A DNA stretch of 64,000 nucleotides, taken from assembly GCA_036925085.1 (NCBI GenBank), contig JAUPFP010000001.1, positions 12,105,854 to 12,169,853 on the forward strand. Direction: 5' to 3'. Below are positions 11,266 through 23,673 of the stretch, piece after piece. Source of the DNA: Brachycybe producta. Lineage: Eukaryota; Arthropoda; Diplopoda; Playtdesmida; Andrognathidae. Positions within the stretch are counted from its first letter, which is position 1. The number at the start of each line of letters is the position of its first letter. A program made the position numbers and the translations under genes. The notes under the pieces were generated by a model. The model was not told the DNA's origin, searched no databases, and saw nothing but the letters and a program-made list of their open reading frames with translations.

Positions 11266-13232
11266 GGCCCGTTATACACCAACAATTTTTACTTGCATTT
11301 TTGTGTCAAGTAAATGATGAATGTTTTCGTTAATGATTTAGTGCATAAAATTTATAAATTAATTTATAAGTGTCAATCAGAGGGTATACATTTGTAAAAG
11401 TATTCGAACATTTTTGCCTAAACATGTGCACAGAACAGTGAGTAGTGTGACAGTTTATCGTATATTTAACCTTGTGACCTTCTAGACAAGAGAATTGGGG
11501 AGAGGTGTGCTAAATTTGTTGCAGAACGCATCGTATATAGCTTTGTGATGTTAGGTGTTGCAATAACATTAATTAACACCTAACATAAGTTAATAATTTA
11601 CACAAAAAAAATTAATTAAATTAAATAAAAGGATAGACAAAAAACAAAAACAAAATATAATAATTATATAAAAATCTCAGTTAGTAACATAAGATGAATC
11701 ATAATCATAGTACCAACTTTAAAATCTAAACAAAATCTCCATAACAGGTGTTAGTTAGTCATGAAGGAAAAACAAAAAGTTAAAAGCTAAAAGGATGTAA
11801 TATGACACCCTAAGTGAAACAATGCCAAAAAGAAAAAGAAACAATTACTTACAATAGGCATACGATACAAGACATTAACAAAAAATGATATAGTAACTTT
11901 GATAGGAGTGTAAAAAAAGAAAGTTACAAAAAATTAACCTTTTATGACAAAGGTCACAATTATATCTGTAATTTATGATATGTTATGGTCAAAATCAAAA
12001 GTAATGTTAAAGTAGCCTGTCAATCAAAATAATATAAAAAGTTATTTCATTGTCACTTGTTAGTTACACAAACACTTACATTAACCTTTATAAAAAGGGG
12101 TCACAGCTGTGTTTACATCTACTATAACTTTTGTCAACAAATGATGTCATGTTAGTCTTTCCTGTCCATCACAATACTTTCACTTGTCAATTATAAGGTT
12201 GACCAATTAAATGATCAAAAATCATTCCAAGTTAACCAATTAGAGACTAGAATAGAGCTAAAATCTTCAATTTTAGTCAGTGCATTTTGGATTTTGAAGC
12301 AGTGTCTACAGCTACAGAAGGTGAAACTTAAAGATTTAGAGTATAGTGGGAAGAGGGGGAAAGCAGTTGGGGACTTAGTTTCAACAAATTTACTAGATTC
12401 CAATGGGAACCTAGTATATTAGCTGTTTCATACAATACACACAATCAACACACAGAATTTATTTTTGGTTTTGTACTTTAAAATTTAAATGGTCTAAACA
12501 GTTCAACACATAATTAAAGTTTGGTTTGATATTTTAAAATATTTATATGGTCTAAACAGTTCAACACATAGAATTCATTTTTGGTTTGATGGGGGTTTGA
12601 TTTGGTTCATTTATTGGTAATTCAAAATAAATTGTGAGCAAACTTCATTTGTGTGTGTAGTGATCATCATTTAAGTGCGTGTTAAATTTGCGTGTGTGAA
12701 AAAAAAAACAAATCAACTTCGCAACCCCAAACCAACTGGACTTCTGCTGCCTCTACAAGTGAAAGTAGGAAAAAATTTTAATTAGTTTAGATTAGTATAA
12801 TATAAGGTCAATAAAGAACAACAATTAAGCTCCCGCATCATAAATAAAAAAAAAACTCAAAGGGACAATATAACAAAACTGACAAAACTAACAAAACTGA
12901 ACAAGGGTAGTGGTTCCTCCTTACAGGCACATTTGTCTGGGAATCGTACAATACTGCTCACCTTCACCTGTTCCCTTTCAAATTTTTTAAATTTCCAAAT
13001 CAGGGCCAAAAAGGCCAGGTGACAAGTAACAGTAAATTACGTAAGCATGATGGTGATCCTGAAAAAGCGCTCTCTAGTAGATGTGATCATTTAAGAAAAA
13101 TAGAACATCTTCGACATTAATGCAACTGTGAACAAATAATTTAACATTCACGTCGTTATACACATGCAATGTCCCATTTATAAATTAATTTATAAATATA
13201 TTTAAGAAGTAATTGCTGGTGTATAACAGGCT
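11266..13232. mobile_element. Non-autonomous Harbinger-type DNA transposon
   Basis: The left end GGCCCGTTATACACCA and the reverse complement of the right end AGCCTGTTATACACCA match, apart from two transitions. TTA flanks both sides (11263-11265 and 13233-13235), the 3-bp TTA/TWA duplication that PIF/Harbinger transposases make. Both subterminal regions contain the palindrome TTATAAATTAATTTATAA. The inside is AT-rich with no transposase. It sits in a receptor intron 55 bp from an exon. Confidence 0.65.
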
Positions 13233-13459
13233 TTAGACTCCATAATTGTAACTTATCAAATTGGTAGAAGTGGCAAAATGGTTTTGAACAATCTGCCAAA
13301 TGACACATACACACAATTTAATAACCATTTGAAAAAGCCATTCACTTCAAAATGAAAAGTCAACATTCAAAATCTCTTTAAAAATGTTGTTTACAAACAA
13401 TTTTGAAAAACAAATATGGTTAAACAGGATAAAATTACATAATTATTGTCATAAATTAC

Positions 13460-13600
13460 CAAGTTGTTTGTAGGTATGAGAATTGTTATCTGACAAGATA
13501 CTGTTTTAAAGTCTGCTGGCAACATGTCTGTCTTAAAACTTTGTTTCATATCTATGACCACGACAGACATACTTGCTCCAAGAAAGCCATTTAATTTAAC
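13460..13600 (-). CDS. Ionotropic receptor, exon before the ligand-binding domain
   Basis: 141 bp (47 codons), phase 0 at both ends. Acceptor ATGAACAG at 13601; donor TTG|GTAATTTATG below 13460. The peptide runs from VKLNGFLGASMSVVV to ITILIPTNNL. It has no diagnostic motif alone but joins in frame with the exons on either side. The first 260 bp of the upstream intron remain before the LINE insertion at 13888. Confidence 0.6.
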
Positions 13601-13873
13601 CTGTTCATTGAATAGCAAACAAAGTAATGAAGTTGATTACATTAGCATAATGTACCTAAATAATATTGATTAAGACATTTTTCAGTTCACTTCCTATCTC
13701 AGTAATTAGCAGTCATATGTAATGGGCTCCATAATGATGTATCAGTTAACAACTATGCTTTACACATTGGCAATAACAATCATGAAGATATACGCTTGTA
13801 ACAGTATGTCATGTAAACACATTTTATAGTTTTCTTTTATGACTACTAAAAGTTCATGAACGAGACCTGAGCA

Positions 13874-13887
13874 CTGTCATATGACCT
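13874..13887. repeat. Target-site duplication, 5' copy, of R1/LOA LINE
   Basis: CTGTCATATGACCT here is identical to 31055-31068. The 14-bp direct repeat marks the original insertion site and fixes both ends of the LINE. Confidence 0.85.
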
Positions 13888-14672
13888 CCCCATAACTTGT
13901 ATCGCCTTGTCGTGGTGTGGGGGCTTGTCGGGTCCTCCGAGGGCTGTGTCGGCCAAGGTCCAACCAAGCCGGAGAGGCCTCGGAGATCAGCCCTACTAAA
14001 TGATACAACTATCTTCTTTCTGTGCCATAGTCCTTCTTTTCCATATATGGTAACACCTCTTACATCCCAACCTGGTGCAATGCACTATTCTTGTTGAAAC
14101 CACGTTTTATCCAAGTTGGGACAAAGGCTATAACATCTCGCCATCCTGATCCAACCTAAGCCCCTTTGATAACCCTCAAAGAGATAGCGTAAGAGACATC
14201 TGGAGAAAAATTAAGGGTGTCACTGAAACTACCAGGGTGGTCGAAACTGGAACCAGAACTGGTTAAGTTGGGAACGACCGACCGAACTGGCTATGAATGT
14301 TTCAACTGTTATACCTTCCACGTGGGGAGCACTCTCCCCAGATCATAACCAGTCTGGATGGAGACATGTGGGCACAGTTTGATTTCGAAATACGTAGATA
14401 CCTACCGGCATCAGAAACTGGTAAGGGGGTGAGGTACTATTCCTTCCCAGGGCATGACGTTTTATGCAACATGACTATTATCACATCTGACGGAATCTAG
14501 GAAAGTAAGAACAACCAGGGTGGGCCGAGTTGATCTCTGGCCATTAGGACAAATCACAGGGGACAAGTCAACTTGGGTCGGAGCCCCGTTAGCGCTCCTT
14601 GGGTAGCTACTCGGTTGGAAGGGTAGCAGCATACCAACCTGGAAGCTGACGAAACCCGATTTAAAAATAAAG

Positions 14673-16077
14673 TTGCAATACATGATGAACCAAAACAAAC
14701 AAGTACCGTTTTCCTCTACCTTGGATCGTGCTGAGGAAGACAAGGGCCTGCCTTCAGTGGAGGAGTCAGGGACAATAGTCTCCCTTACGAATGAGGAAGA
14801 AATTGAGGTGGTTATGGATATCCCACCTAGTCTTGAACGTCAATTTAGTGCAGAATGGGATAAAGTAAATATACCAAGGATAACCAAAGAAGCGGACATA
14901 TATATTGCGGACTACTGTGGCTTAAACACAAGCGTCACACACGGTCGTAAACTTCGTGTAAGGAATGCATACATTAAGGACCTGGAACGGAGAGCTCGCA
15001 AGGAACTACTAGAAAAACTTGCCAATCAAACTAATATGCCCTCAAATCTGGGCAGAACATGCTCTTCAAGCACGGGAAGTCTAGGAGCGGTGGGATTTTG
15101 GACAACCAATGATAATGAACAAGAAGATTGTCGCTTAGTGGCAAAACGAAAATGCACAGAACAGGCAAAGATAACACCTACTAAGGAGGCAGGTAGAACT
15201 GATAAGACTGAAAACCAAACTCAAGACTTACTTGAATTAAATCATGTAAACTTACTAAAGCACATGTACAACCAGATCGGTGCGATTAAGGCGGCAGTAA
15301 GCCGTGAAAACAATAGCAAAATTCAATTTAATAAGATGGAACAAAAAAGTTTATGATAGCCTCGAGGAAATTGTTAAAATCTTTGCTATAATGAATGAAA
15401 GAAACCATGATCACGAGATAGCCGAGTTAAAAAGGATAAGTCAAAATGGGGAAACATCTGAGAAGGTAATCGACAGCAGACGATTGGACCAGGAATTCAC
15501 GAGACTGGAGAAACGCAGAAAACCCAGTAACAGAGATAAAAGGCCAGACCATCAGCCACATAAAGAGAATAAGACGTATGCTCAACCGAAGACCAGGATT
15601 CAGCAGAATAAACCCCCTAGCGATAACATCATCCTAGTAAGGTCGAAAGACGGGAATATGTCACCTCAACAAATGCGCAACACACTGCAGTCGCAAATCT
15701 CGATTGATGACATCGGCAGAAGCATCAAAAATGTACGAGAAGGACAAAAAGGGCCATTAATACTAGAAACCCACAGTGAAATCCAGAAGAATAGATTAAT
15801 AGAAAAATTGAAGGACATGAGGAGTTGTACATTTGACAGGCCAAAACGTAGGCTGCCAAAGGTTCTGATAACAGAAGTTGAAGTTGAAAAGAATACAGGA
15901 ACAATTATCAACGAAATAGTGAGTTATAATGAGGAACTCAAGACAATGATAGGAGAAGAGGCCGAATTCAGAGAGGGACTCATATGGTTAGTAAATACAC
16001 CATGCCGGAATACGGCCAAGAAGAATGTATTGCTAAGAGTATCAGCAAAAATATATAAAGCAGTTAGTTCAGACTAG
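14673..16077 (+). pseudogene. R1/LOA LINE ORF1, frameshifted
   Basis: Two overlapping frames (14673-15356, 227 codons; 15304-16077, 257 codons) form one ORF1 with a shift near 15340. The product is rich in Lys, Glu and Gln, with a likely coiled-coil stretch around 15360-15560. The end, VNTPCRNTAKKNVLLRV, leads to the zinc-knuckle region through a second shift near 16078. ORF1 proteins of this group bind the element RNA and help form the ribonucleoprotein. Confidence 0.7.
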
Positions 16078-16079
16078 AG

Positions 16080-16366
16080 GCTAAACCTAGGATGGTCATG
16101 CCACAGGGTCGAGGTATGGGTAGACATCACCCAATGCTACAAGTGCAACAAATTCGGCCATAAAGCAATGGATTGTAAGCAGGCCAAGGAAAAATGTTAT
16201 GCATGTGGAGGTGAACATAAACAAAAAGAGTGTAAAGCAGACAAGGAAGAATGTGTAAACTGTAAAAGGCAAGGTATCGCAGAGAGATGTCATACAGCAA
16301 GAGACAAAAAGTGTCTGGTTTATCTAAAAGCATGGGGCAGGTCATGGTCACAGATTGATCATGGAT
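16080..16366 (+). pseudogene. R1/LOA LINE ORF1 zinc-knuckle domain
   Basis: Three consecutive Cys/His knuckles: CYKCNKFGHKAMDC, CYACGGEHKQKEC and CVNCKRQGIAERCH. This triple arrangement at the ORF1 C terminus is a hallmark of R1/Jockey-group LINEs. The frame is offset from the upstream ORF1 reading. It ends at the stop just before ORF2 starts (MDKLIFMQANLEKG near 16361), and the two overlap by a few bases. Confidence 0.8.
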
Positions 16367-17091
16367 AAGTTAATTTTTATGCAAGCTAACTTGGAGAAAG
16401 GCCTAATCGCAGAGGAATGCTTAGAGAGATCAAGTGGGGAGGCAACTTTTGTATGTATTCAGGAGCCGAATCCCCGAATTGCTAGCAAACACCTCTTTTT
16501 GGGAGGGGAAATGTGCAAATATGATGGACAGGTTGTCTGTAATAGTATCAAGGAAGAAGGTGAAGGCCTCTGCCGTCCAAGGATATATGTCACCTAACAT
16601 ATCATCGCTTCTAGTTGAGAATAGTACATAGTGAGAATAGTAGTATAATCATAATATATGCAGAACCAAAAGGAGACTTTAATACGATATTGACTGCTTT
16701 AAGAACTATACTTACTGAGTGCAGGGAACCAATCCTTATTGTAGGCGACTTTAACGCAAAGCACCCGGTATGGGGGTCGCGTGATGCGGATGCAAGAGGT
16801 TCAAGTCTCCTAGAATTAATCCTTGAGCAAAGACCATGTATTAATAATGACAGCGTGCAAGGCCCAACGTTCTCCTCAACAAACAGAGTTAGTTGGATAG
16901 ATCTTACCCTATCGCGAGATATTGAAGTTAGAGAATGCGAGGTTATGATTATCGAGACTCTTAGTGACCATAAATATATTCGGTTTACAGTAGCAACAAT
17001 AGTACCTGAGATTAGAGAAAGGCCTAAGTACAATTGGAGATTAGCTAATTGGGAAACGTTTAATAATAAAATTAGCCTGGCAGTTAGCTAA
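16361..17091 (+). pseudogene. R1/LOA LINE ORF2 endonuclease region, broken
   Basis: Starts with MQANLEKGLIAEECL and FVCIQEPN, where the Glu is the endonuclease catalytic residue. The reading breaks near 16560 and resumes as IIIIYAEPKGDF, then ILIVGDFNAKHPVWGS, WIDLTLS and LSDHKYIRF (endonuclease motifs including GDFN and SDH). It ends at a stop at 17091. The linker toward RT continues, broken, to 17297, where the gypsy element cuts in. Confidence 0.8.
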
Positions 17092-17297
17092 CTTCAGGGC
17101 ATAGATGTACAAAAAGAAGCCAAGAACTTCAACAAAGCCTGTAATTTGCTTGTGCTAAATCAATGAGGAAGATAACAACGCTAAATACCACAAAAAATAA
17201 CAAGTGGTGGACAAACGAGTTGGACCAATATAGAAAAAAGGCAAGGAGAGCTAGGAAAAGAAGTCAAAAGGAAACTCTAAATGGCAGAAAAGAAGAG

Positions 17298-18038
17298 TAA
17301 ACGACCCGACTTGGGTCCGTTGCAACACTCAGGCAAAACTTCCCCGTCTAACCGTATCCACGACTCCCTTGGGGGCCGGGATCGAAGCGCGGACTGCCCT
17401 CTTGACTGTCCGTGTCCTGGGTGACACCGGTCGGAAGTCGCACTCCCCGAAGATCGACGGATGAATGGCCGACGGACACGATGAAGAACCCACGGTAGAC
17501 CCCCGATGGATCCTACCGTGGAACCGACACGAAGTACCGGCCGATAACGACGGAAACAGGACGGTGATGGTGCCGGCATATCCCCACCGGAAACCCCCAC
17601 CCTCCCCGTGGTAACTTCCCCAAAGAATGACACGGACACCAGTGTGTAGTAAGATAAAAGGATAATATAATTTATTCAAAGATAAATTAAACACTTACTC
17701 AGTATTAAATAACAAATCTCCTGGCTAATCAAGCCAGGAGAGAAAGTGGCCAAAGCACACAAAGATCCATAAAAGATGAAGGGTGGCCATCTTGGCCACC
17801 TGCTGAATTGGAGCAAAAACAGTAGCACATGCACAAAGCATCAGGGTCTCACACACACATTGTCCAGAATATAATGGCTGCCGCCATTATATACCACCCC
17901 CAGGCTGCGCCACCTGGGGGAGGACAGTCACCCTTGCTGGCCATTTTGTCGTCTGCCTGGCAGCTAATTAGCCAGCCTAGCAGACGACACAGGAGATTTA
18001 GTTCTGCTCCCACAAAGGAGCAAAACTGGGTCGTCACA
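17298..18038 (-). mobile_element. Gypsy 3' LTR
   Basis: 741 bp, starting TGTGACGACCCAG (read from 18038) and ending GGGTCGTTTA, with the last bases of the expected ACA end missing at the LINE junction. Inside are TATATAATGG near 17890 as a TATA box and TTGAATAAATTA near 17670 as a polyadenylation signal. The stretch just before it, 18039-18060, is purine-rich on the minus strand and is the likely polypurine tract. Confidence 0.8.
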
Positions 18039-18299
18039 ATCCTCTCAACTTCCCTGATCCGCCCCGGGATCATGTCAGTCGAGCCAGCAAGGATTGCGCC
18101 TGTGACCCCCACTCAGCTTCAGGCTGAATTCATCGGCGGTGGAACCACCGGAGTGCCCAACCACTCCGATATCCACCGACGTGCCCACAACAGGCACATC
18201 CGGGTGTTACGCCACCCACCTCTGACATCGAACTCAGTCCCCCTGAGCCTCGCCTCCTCCTGCTGTCGTAACACATCGATGGCCAGAGTGGCAAGCTGC

Positions 18300-21112
18300 G
18301 GACCCCTATGTAGGGTTCCGACTCGTTAGAAGATCTATGAGGGCGGCTGCAGGATCAGACACGCTCCCTCGTAGCGGTTGGACAACAAATTCTCCAACCA
18401 TCTCTTCTAAGTCGCAGCCAAGGAGATGCTGGACATATGGTGCCGCGAGCTGGACTAAACGAACTAATCCAGCTCCTGTCCCCATCACATCCAAAAATGC
18501 AAAACGTCTCCTAACCGGGTTGACGACCAACAACACCAGAAAGTCTACCGCCAAAAGCAAGCACATATCGCATGCTAAATGACGGCAACGACAGCAACCA
18601 TGGTACTGGGAGTGGCTCTCCCAAATGGTAATAACCAAGGTACTGGAACCCCTCCATTCCCGGCTGGTCCTGCCACAGACCAAGTCGGTTATTCAGAAAG
18701 AGCTCTCCTTCTGAATATGGAAGACTGGCTCCAGAGTGTCGTCCCTTGCCCGCAGGCTGGGAAGACCTGACTTCCTCTTCCGATCCTAGGGTCCCAAAAA
18801 CCCCCGTGTCAGGACTCGGATAGAAGGGTGTCCCACCGACCGAACCTGCGGGTTCGGTACCATGACCACCTTCGGGGAGGATGGAGGTATATCGAGAACA
18901 ACGTCTCGCATTGACCTGCTATCCGTCCGCGCCGTCATTACCTGACGGTTATGGTACGGCTGGTGCGATCGTGTCGGAACTCCTCCTCGTCTGTCCCAAC
19001 CCTTCTGGCAGTCGTCCCCTGGGACTCCTGACCAGAAGGTCCTGGACCTCCCTTCTTCCCAAACTTGGACTTTCTCTTGTCCACCTTCTGTTTCTTCTTT
19101 TGGGAAGAAGGTTTACCGTGTTTTGAGCTGGACACACCTAAGCTCAAAACTCACCGGGCCGGTCTGACTTAGGAGGGTGGTTAGCCCCCTTTGTATGACC
19201 GGACTTCCCAACTGAAGCCTTTCCAGCCGAAGCTGTAATCGCCTCCGAGTTGGCTCCCGTAGCCGACTTGACGATTGAAGGTGGTCGTGCCGCCACGACC
19301 CGTCCTCGTTCATCCCGGGGAATATTTACTTTCCCCGGTGCAAGAGTCGGCTGACCCTTGCCACCAACAGTTTTAGCTCCCGTGCCTTGGGAGCCTGCAT
19401 CACCCCCCTCTGGGCAATGCGCTGTTGGCCAGCGGCGGTTGAGGCACTCGCAACACGTGCGACACCATGTCCCACAGGAGGTTCCCCTGTAACGAGCAGT
19501 TTCCAGACTTCAGTTCCCCACAGGTTCGGAAACTGAGAGGTCTGGGCTCGAACTCCTGTTGGCATTCAACCTGCTTAGCTCTCTTTATCCGAGCTTCGCA
19601 CTTTGCCGCTTGAGCCATGTGGTACCGCGCACGGTTCTCATAGCTCCACTTGCCTGCAGGGAAGCCGGCCAGACCTCCATGTGAGGTCTTGACCTTTTTC
19701 CATGCCGGATGACTGACCACTGGTGGGGTGAAAGGGCGGGGACATTTCTGTCCCTGACCACCACCACTACTCACTGGAGTGCTCTTCCTAGGAGTGGATA
19801 CTGAAGGCTGGTTGGTCTTTTTCTCCACTCTTCGGTCCCTCTTGGGAGTCCCAGACTACCTACCCGAAGAACCAGCCACTGCTGCGGGCGGACCCACAGT
19901 AGGAGGTTGGTCTTCAGGCCGGGCAGCCCCTGGGGCTCCCTCAGGATGAGCATGGGCCTCAGCCAGAAGGCCTACTGCCGGCATAAGTTTCACCATGGCA
20001 GCTTCCCTCCTCTTAAGCTGAGCCTCTCTCTCAGTAAGAGCCCTCATCCGCGCAGCGTACCTAGCAGCACCGGACTTCTTCTTGGATTTCGATCCGTCCT
20101 TACGGCACTGCTTAGTAGGGAACTCCCCGACGTAGGATCGTTTCCCATCCACCATCAGAAAACCTTCTGACGGCATCTGGTACTTCCGACTTTCGTCTAA
20201 CCGATGAAGTCGGTCCTCTTCAGTTTCCCCCGAAGGGTCAACGTCCAGAGGACTCCCTTGAGTGGTGCGAGTACCCTCCCGGGATCCGGTCATCGACCGT
20301 TTACCCGAGGAGGCCTCTCCTCTCCCTTCAGACTCCATAGTCCTCTGAAGAGAGGGTACATCGGCCTCTCCACTGCCTGGCGATGTGCACCACGGAAACC
20401 TCCGTTGTGTCCATCCCAGCCTCTGGACTTCCTCAGCCAGGCTAACCAATTCTAGCCGGCTTCGGCTTGCCGGAGCTACCAGTTTTCTTTTGGCACCCAG
20501 TGATCCTGCATCTTTCCGTTTCCTCCGGTAAAACAAACGTTTCAGGAGCCCAATAGCGGCAAACGACCGTCCCTGTTTACTTTTCCAAACAGGATGGCAC
20601 TTAACCGCTAATATCGCCGGAGGAACGGCCAACATCGATGCAGGAGAAAGATCATGGTCGGAAACTTCCTCTGCAGACTTACCATTAAGTCTGCAGCTGG
20701 GCATTACAGATTTATCCACCCAGTTCTCCCCAAGCGACCGCCATCTGTCCATGACAGACAGGCGGTATCCCATCCAGGGGTCTCTGGGCGCCCAGTTCTT
20801 GTTCTTCCGCAGCAGGCCATCATCCCACTCCAGGGATCGGCCTGCTCTCTCCCACCAGGGCAGGGACACGTAAAGTCCCTGTAGATCCCTGGTGTCCGCT
20901 GGTGCCTCAGAAGAAGCTTGCACTACCTCAAAAGCCTTCGGTTTCCTCGAACGGAGGTTATACCGGGGCTGAGGTGCTTCCTCTGCCTCAGAGTCGGTAG
21001 ACTCACTAGCCAAGCCAGGCCGACTGGACGGTCCCGGAGCATCCTCCAGTCCTATCAGCCTGGGACTCAGCATCACTAGTCCCACTGGAGTTCGATGAGG
21101 TGTCAGAGCCAC
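18300..21112 (-). other. Gypsy accessory region downstream of integrase
   Basis: Minus-strand ORFs at 21112-19856 (418 codons), 19828-19400 (142), about 19147-18938 and 18683-18306 (125) follow the integrase. The first begins with an acidic Ser-rich stretch and PRYNLRSRKPKAF, a motif often seen at gypsy pol C termini. It then carries basic, Ser- and Gly-rich sequence with a K/R-rich putative coiled coil (AARMRALTEREAQLKRREAA). The later pieces are Lys/Gly-rich. I see no envelope signature: no signal peptide, no membrane anchor and few cysteines. It could be one long ORF broken by mutations. Function unknown. Confidence 0.5.
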
Positions 21113-22419
21113 CTAGGCCATCTTCCTCACAAACTCCACATGTGGGAACGTACGGCTTCAGGTTATCAACGTGAAACCGGTCCCGCACCTTCCGACCATA
21201 CCCATCTACGAACTCTATCTCGTAGACTAGGTTGGAAACCTGCCGGACCACCATACCCAGTTCAGCCTTGTAAGCGAAGTTCCACTTCTTGGCTTGGCCG
21301 AGTTTCCCAGCCATATCACTCATCCAAACCTTCATACCAGGTTGGTACAGGGGTGGCTGCACCCGGCCAGCGTCATACCGGCTCTTCTGCTTTGCCTGCA
21401 CGGCCGCCAAATTTTGACGAGCATGCTCCTCCACGGCTTGCTGGTCAGGCAAGTCGTGGACTGGACCGTCAGGAAGGAGATTATCAATCTCCAACCTAGG
21501 TTCGCGGCCAAACAACAATTGGCACGGAGATACTTCCGTGCTCTCCTGCACCGCAGTGTTGTAGGCCCATACGGCGGGCCGTAACTTCTCGAACCAGTCA
21601 CGGATCAAGGTAACGCTTGATGGTTTCCATTACGGTTTTATTCATATGCTCCGTAAGCCCATTAGCTTGTGGATGGTACGCCGTCGTGTGGTGCTGCGCT
21701 ATATTATAGCGCTCCCTGAACTTTTGCAAAAGTTTGCTACAGAACTGGGAACCACTATCCGAGATGAGAGTTGTCGGTGTGCCATACACCAACAAGATCT
21801 CATCTTTCAGGAACTTGACAACACAAGCGGCCGTAGCCCTTCGTACTGCCTTCGCCAAGCTGTACCGGGTGAAGTAGTCCACCATGATCAACACATAGGT
21901 GACTCCACCCACGGATGCAGGAAACAGCCCAACGAAGTCCATTCCCCAGGCATGAACTGGTTACTCTGGAACTATTGGTTGCAAGAATCGTTGAGCTCTT
22001 GCGAACTGTCGTACTCTCTGACACACTAAGTATGACTTAACATACGTGTCACATTTAATAAATAACCAGTAGAAACGAGTATGCAACCGTTGGTATGTCT
22101 TGTACACTCCGAAGTGACCAGCTTCGGAGCTATCGTGCAACTTCTGCAAGCGGAAGGCTTGACACGACCTCGGCACAACCAACACAGTTCTTGTGCGATC
22201 CTGAATGGATTTAAAGGCATACAACAATTTGTTTGCCACCACAAACTTGAACCGAAGGTTCGAGTCGGGGTCAGTGAAGAGCTCACGCTTCACCTTCGAG
22301 CACCAATTGTCATTGGCCTGCTCCATGACCCAATCCACCTCGGACCGGATAACCACCTCGGATAACCTCACCCACATCAGCCTCGACATGTTCAGGCAGA
22401 GAAGGTTCGTCAACTTCAT
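21006..22419 (-). pseudogene. Gypsy integrase, frameshifted
   Basis: Three frame pieces: 22419-21961 (N-terminal zinc-binding region with HDSSEAGHFGVYKT, but only one of the two expected cysteines, SYLVCQ), 21942-21598 (catalytic core) and 21608-21006 (C-terminal domain). The core has DFVGLFP, LISDSGSQF and GLTEHMN, giving the D, D and E of the catalytic triad at roughly normal spacing. The C-terminal piece has LFGREPRL and VWMSDMAGK, then IEFVDGYGRKVRDRFHVDNL, the usual GPY/F-like end. Integrase joins the element cDNA to the chromosome. Broken by at least two shifts. Confidence 0.85.
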
Positions 22420-22433
22420 TCCCCGGATACCGA

Positions 22434-23673
22434 CTAACAGTCGGCATCCTCATGAAGTTTCCCCTTATTGAACTGAATCTTATACCAGTACTCCTGCAAC
22501 TGCATTTGCCAACGCCCCAACCTGCCCTGCAGGTTTTTGGCAGTCTGCAAATGACAGAGCGCATGGTGATCAGTTACGATCACAAAGTCCCGGTTAAAGA
22601 TGTAAGGTCGGAATTTCCCTATGGCAAACATGATCGCCAAGCATTCCTGCTCGGTGACACTACCGTGTTTCCGGTCCCTTCATGAGACGGCTAGCGTAGG
22701 CCACAACCCGAGGAGCCTTGTCCTCAGGTAACTTATGGTATACTACGACACCTAGACCGTACCCACTCGCATCGGTGTGAATTAACACCTCACCACATGG
22801 ATCATACATGGTGAGCACCGGTGCCTCGGTTAAAAATGCCTTTAACCGTTCGAACGCTAGACCACACTGCTCCGACCAGTCAAAGGACGCATCCTTCCTG
22901 GTCAGATCATGCAGTGGCCTTGTGACCTTGGCAAAGTCCTTTATGAACCTACGGTAGTAGCCGGCCAGTCCAAGAAAACTTCGGACGGCGGTTACCGTTG
23001 TAGGAACACTGAACTCTTCGACTGCACTCACGAGTCCCGGGTCCGGAGCAACTCCCTCGGCACTCACAATGTGACCGAGATATTTGACCTTGTCAAAACC
23101 GAAGAAACACTTCTTCGGCTGGAGTTTCAGCTCGGCCCCTCGTAACAGTCTCAGGACAGTACTTAAGCGTTGGAGAAACTGCTCAAAGGTGCTCCCAAAG
23201 ACAATAATGTCATCTAGGTACACCAAGCAGCTCTCCCACTTATGACCTGCCAACAAGAGGTCTAACGCTCTTTGCATTGTGGCCGGAGCATTGCAGAGTC
23301 CGAAAGGCATTTTTCGAAACTCAAACAGACCTTGAGAGCAAATGAATGCTGTCTTCTCAATGTCTTGCTCCGCCATCCTGACCTGCCAGTAACCACTAGC
23401 AAGGTCCAGGGTTGCAAAATACTTCGCTCCGGCTAGCGAATCGAGGGCATCATCGATGCAAGGTAGCGGGTACTGATCCGCCTTAGTCTGTGCGTTCAGT
23501 CTCCGATAGTCCACACAGAAACGAAAGCCACCATCCTTCTTGCGAACAAGTAAGATAGGGCTTGCGTAAGGACTATGCGAAGGTTGGATTACCCCTGCAT
23601 CCAACATTTTCGCTACCTCTGCTCGCTTGATCGCACGAGCCACCGGAGCGGTTCTTCGCAATCCTTCTCGCAC
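22434..23673 (-). pseudogene. Gypsy reverse transcriptase / RNase H
   Basis: The main piece, 23673-22660 (337 codons), is a near-complete RT: AEVAKMLDAGVIQPSHSPYASP, FCVDYRRLNAQT, FATLDLASGYWQV, FGLCNAPATMQ, and the catalytic CLVYLDDIIVF with YLDD intact. It runs into RNase H (VLIHTDASGYGLG). A break near 22650 moves RNase H to 22640-22434 (FVIVTDHHAL, then the QEYWYKIQFNKGK end). The RT itself shows no internal stop. Confidence 0.9.

Noticed and set aside
13888..14100. HDV-like self-cleaving ribozyme at the 5' end of the R1/LOA LINE
   Set aside because: Such ribozymes are known at LINE 5' ends, but I could not lay out the nested double pseudoknot by eye with confidence.
18306..18683. Envelope protein of the gypsy element
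   Set aside because: The hydrophobic patch is short, has no signal peptide or Cys clusters, and sits in a decayed region.
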